Origin: Akkermansia muciniphila
GTDB taxonomy: Bacteria; Verrucomicrobiota; Verrucomicrobiia; Verrucomicrobiales; DEV007
Assembly (NCBI GenBank): GCA_945883495.1
Contig: CAMCXS010000042.1
Span: forward strand, 1 to 51,820
Reading direction: 5' to 3'
Length of the DNA stretch: 51,820 bases
Shown here piece by piece: positions 50,340 to 51,820 of this stretch (its first letter is position 1; every line of letters starts with the position of its first letter). Under the pieces are notes generated by a model. It saw only the letters and a program-made list of their open reading frames with translations. It was not told where the DNA came from and did not search any database. The translations under genes and the position numbers were made by a program.

Positions 50340-51146
50340 TCAAGAGCGAAACCCTTGCTCCCGCAAGAACTGCTCCAGCCACTCCTTGTCTTCCGGCGCC
50401 ACGTCGGGCTCGGGCCATTGCGTGTAATCGATGCCGAGGTGATAGCCTCCATTGCGATAGCACTGATCCAGAATCGCCTGGAGATCGAGAATGACATCCG
50501 CGTCCCCGCGCCGCAGGGGGATGCAGAACGTGGGCAGCCGCTGACGCAGATCGATCGCGTAGATTTCCCATTCGGGCCAAGCAATGGAAGCCCGGTAGAC
50601 GGAAATCAGGCCACCACCGCGTTTTGCCCGGTCGGGAAGTTTGACCTGCGGCAGCGAAACGATGTATTCACCCGCCCGAATCAGATCGATCTCCACGAGA
50701 TTGACTTCCGCGGCGAGGTAATCGGCCTGTTTGCGCTGGTAATGCTCGCGCTTCGTCCGCCCAACTTTGTTCGCGGGGCTTAGCACCTCAATCGCTGTCA
50801 CCAAAGCCCCGCCAGACCGGGTATCGACAATCTCCAGGTGCCGCAACGTAATCGGTTCATCCACCGGGATGACAATCGGCTCCGCGACAGCGAAATTCCC
50901 GGCAGCGGAGTCACCCTTCCAAACCGGCGACCACGGCGCTTCGTCGGTGACGTGGACGTCTGGATACGCGAGATGCGCGCCCCCGGAATCGGGACCATCC
51001 ACGGTGACAACCTCCTCCACCCGGGTCCACAATCCGGGAGGCAACTGGGCCTGCACGGCGTCTCGCATGTAAGTCATCATGCTGGTGTGCACGTTGCTCC
51101 AGAACGGCTCCAGATACGGATCGAGACCGGGGAAGGGACTGTTCAT
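50340..51146 (-). CDS. DUF4058 protein
   Basis: Protein of 268 residues. NSPFPGLDPYLEPFWSNVHT at the start is the typical opening of the DUF4058 family, and VTAIEVLSPANKVGRTKREH followed by YQRKQADYLAAEVNLVEIDL is its core, a nuclease-fold-like E-x-n-SP-N-K pattern. Members are abundant in planctomycetes, cyanobacteria and verrucomicrobia and have no known role. I start at MNSPFPG rather than 23 codons upstream. Confidence 0.88.
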   Translation of the reverse strand: MNSPFPGLDPYLEPFWSNVHTSMMTYMRDAVQAQLPPGLWTRVEEVVTVDGPDSGGAHLAYPDVHVTDEAPWSPVWKGDSAAGNFAVAEPIVIPVDEPITLRHLEIVDTRSGGALVTAIEVLSPANKVGRTKREHYQRKQADYLAAEVNLVEIDLIRAGEYIVSLPQVKLPDRAKRGGGLISVYRASIAWPEWEIYAIDLRQRLPTFCIPLRRGDADVILDLQAILDQCYRNGGYHLGIDYTQWPEPDVAPEDKEWLEQFLREQGFRS

Positions 51147-51226
51147 CGGACTCCGGTAGGATAGCGGCGGGAACGCAGTCCGTAAACCGCGATGTGAGGA
51201 ATGCGCCGCCGGCAAGCAGGCGCCCC

Positions 51227-51820
51227 TTAGCCCGCTTCGAGCCGGTAGCCAATTCCTGGTTCATTGACAATGCGCGGCCCAGAGTCCCCGAGTTTTTTGC
51301 GCAAGTGATTGATATGCACGCGCAAGCCTTCGCTGGGGTCGCTGTTGTGACCAGCCCAGACTTGTTTCACGATCTGGTTCTGCGTCACGATCCGGCCCGC
51401 GTGTTCCGCGAGCACCTTGAGCAGAGCATACTCAGTCGGCGTTAACTTTAGCGGAACGGAGTCCAAGGTGACTTCGTGATGCAGCAGATCCAGCGTGAGC
51501 TGCCCCGCTTCAATCCGGGGGCTCTGCCGGGTGAAGCGACGCCGCTGGATCACTTCCAGACGGGCCAACAATTCCGCGGTGCCGAACGGTTTGGTGACAT
51601 AGTCGTCCGCCCCGGCCTCCAAGGCTTCCACCTTGACCGCTTCTTGATCCCGAACGCTAAGGATCAGGACGGGAACCTCACTCCACTCCCGCAAACGCCT
51701 CACGACTTCGATGCCATTCATCGCCGGCAATCCCAGATCCAGGAGCACCACATCCGGCCTCTGGAAGGCAGCCTCTTGCAAGCCGAGCTGACCGTTGGCG
51801 GCTTCGCAAACCTCATAGCC
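51227..51820 (-). CDS. OmpR/KdpE-family response regulator (cut by the window edge)
   Basis: The 3' part of a two-component regulator; the frame is open to the last base, so the N-terminus is missing. A receiver domain with phospho-acceptor Asp in VVLLDLGLPAMNGIEVVRRL, the switch segment VLILSVRDQEAVKVEALEAG, and Lys in DDYVTKPF is followed by a winged-helix Trans_reg_C domain (LKLTPTEYALLKVLAEHAGR, LRVHINHLRKKLGD, NEPGIGYRLEAG). This resembles KdpE, the potassium-pump regulator. The partner kinase would lie outside the window. Confidence 0.9.
   Translation of the reverse strand, partial: GYEVCEAANGQLGLQEAAFQRPDVVLLDLGLPAMNGIEVVRRLREWSEVPVLILSVRDQEAVKVEALEAGADDYVTKPFGTAELLARLEVIQRRRFTRQSPRIEAGQLTLDLLHHEVTLDSVPLKLTPTEYALLKVLAEHAGRIVTQNQIVKQVWAGHNSDPSEGLRVHINHLRKKLGDSGPRIVNEPGIGYRLEAG

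Noticed and set aside
1-51820. CRISPR arrays, tRNA or rRNA genes, insertion sequences
   Set aside because: No regularly spaced direct repeats, no transposase frames and no recognisable tRNA or rRNA sequence were seen; a tRNA scan would settle the tRNA point.

Overview
The window is a GC-rich (roughly 60%) chromosomal stretch, about 95% coding, with no rRNA, tRNA, insertion sequence, phage or CRISPR array that I could recognise. The family mix points to Verrucomicrobiota (or the wider PVC group): a PSCyt1/DUF1549/DUF1553 protein next to a DUF1501 protein, ThuA and DUF1080 (3-keto-disaccharide hydrolase) proteins, a Tat-exported TIM-barrel isomerase, DUF4058, and ExbB/ExbD-like proteins with long coiled coils. 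Most genes lack an obvious Shine-Dalgarno sequence, and several start with GTG. The assignment rests on gene content only.

Layout from left to right. (1) 146-4162, minus strand: rnr (RNase R), a DgkA-type lipid kinase and a GlcD-type FAD oxidase, with overlapping ends. (2) 4294-5607, plus: a 3D-domain lipoprotein and nth. (3) 5837-11624, plus: four tightly packed genes for a tandem pseudokinase, a one-pass membrane Sel1-repeat protein, an FHA/coiled-coil protein and a small membrane protein. This looks like a coherent but unfamiliar signalling or scaffold complex. (4) 12014-15801: two divergent paralogous TetR regulators, a SpoIIAA/STAS-like protein, a FeeM/AHL-synthase-like N-acyltransferase and a SAM methyltransferase, a plausible acyl-amino-acid signal or lipid locus. 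(5) 15976-19417: a YqjD/YqjE/YqjK-like membrane trio, then tandem PilT/PilU-type retraction ATPases. (6) 19579-23681, minus: a zinc-ribbon MotA/TolQ/ExbB channel followed by two different ExbD-like proteins and a clear terminator, a candidate ion-driven motor of unknown task.

(7) 23961-30547: a GNAT, a small membrane protein, a lipase-like hydrolase, an FMN reductase, a GreA-C-like protein, a membrane pair, a DUF1080-esterase fusion and a ThuA protein. (8) 30544-33542, minus: a photolyase/cryptochrome cluster (NAD(P)/FAD oxidoreductase, DUF2256-DUF3253 fusion, photolyase) running into the ThuA gene. (9) 33638-39352: an AraC regulator, argG, a membrane PEGA/SUMF1 protein, an ECF-like sigma factor, a decayed phosphodiester glycosidase and an exported protein. 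(10) 39530-44065: an outer-membrane barrel, a zinc-ribbon coiled-coil protein, NagZ, a membrane protein and a PQQ-propeller protein. (11) 44268-51146, minus: the PSCyt1/DUF1553 and DUF1501 pair, a long palindromic repeat, and a TIM isomerase, creatininase and DUF4058 group. (12) The right edge cuts a KdpE-like response regulator.

The strongest candidates for an undescribed system are the pseudokinase/Sel1/FHA operon (3), the zinc-ribbon ExbB plus dual-ExbD motor (6) and the FeeM-methyltransferase locus (4). All functional statements are sequence-reading inferences; no database search was possible.
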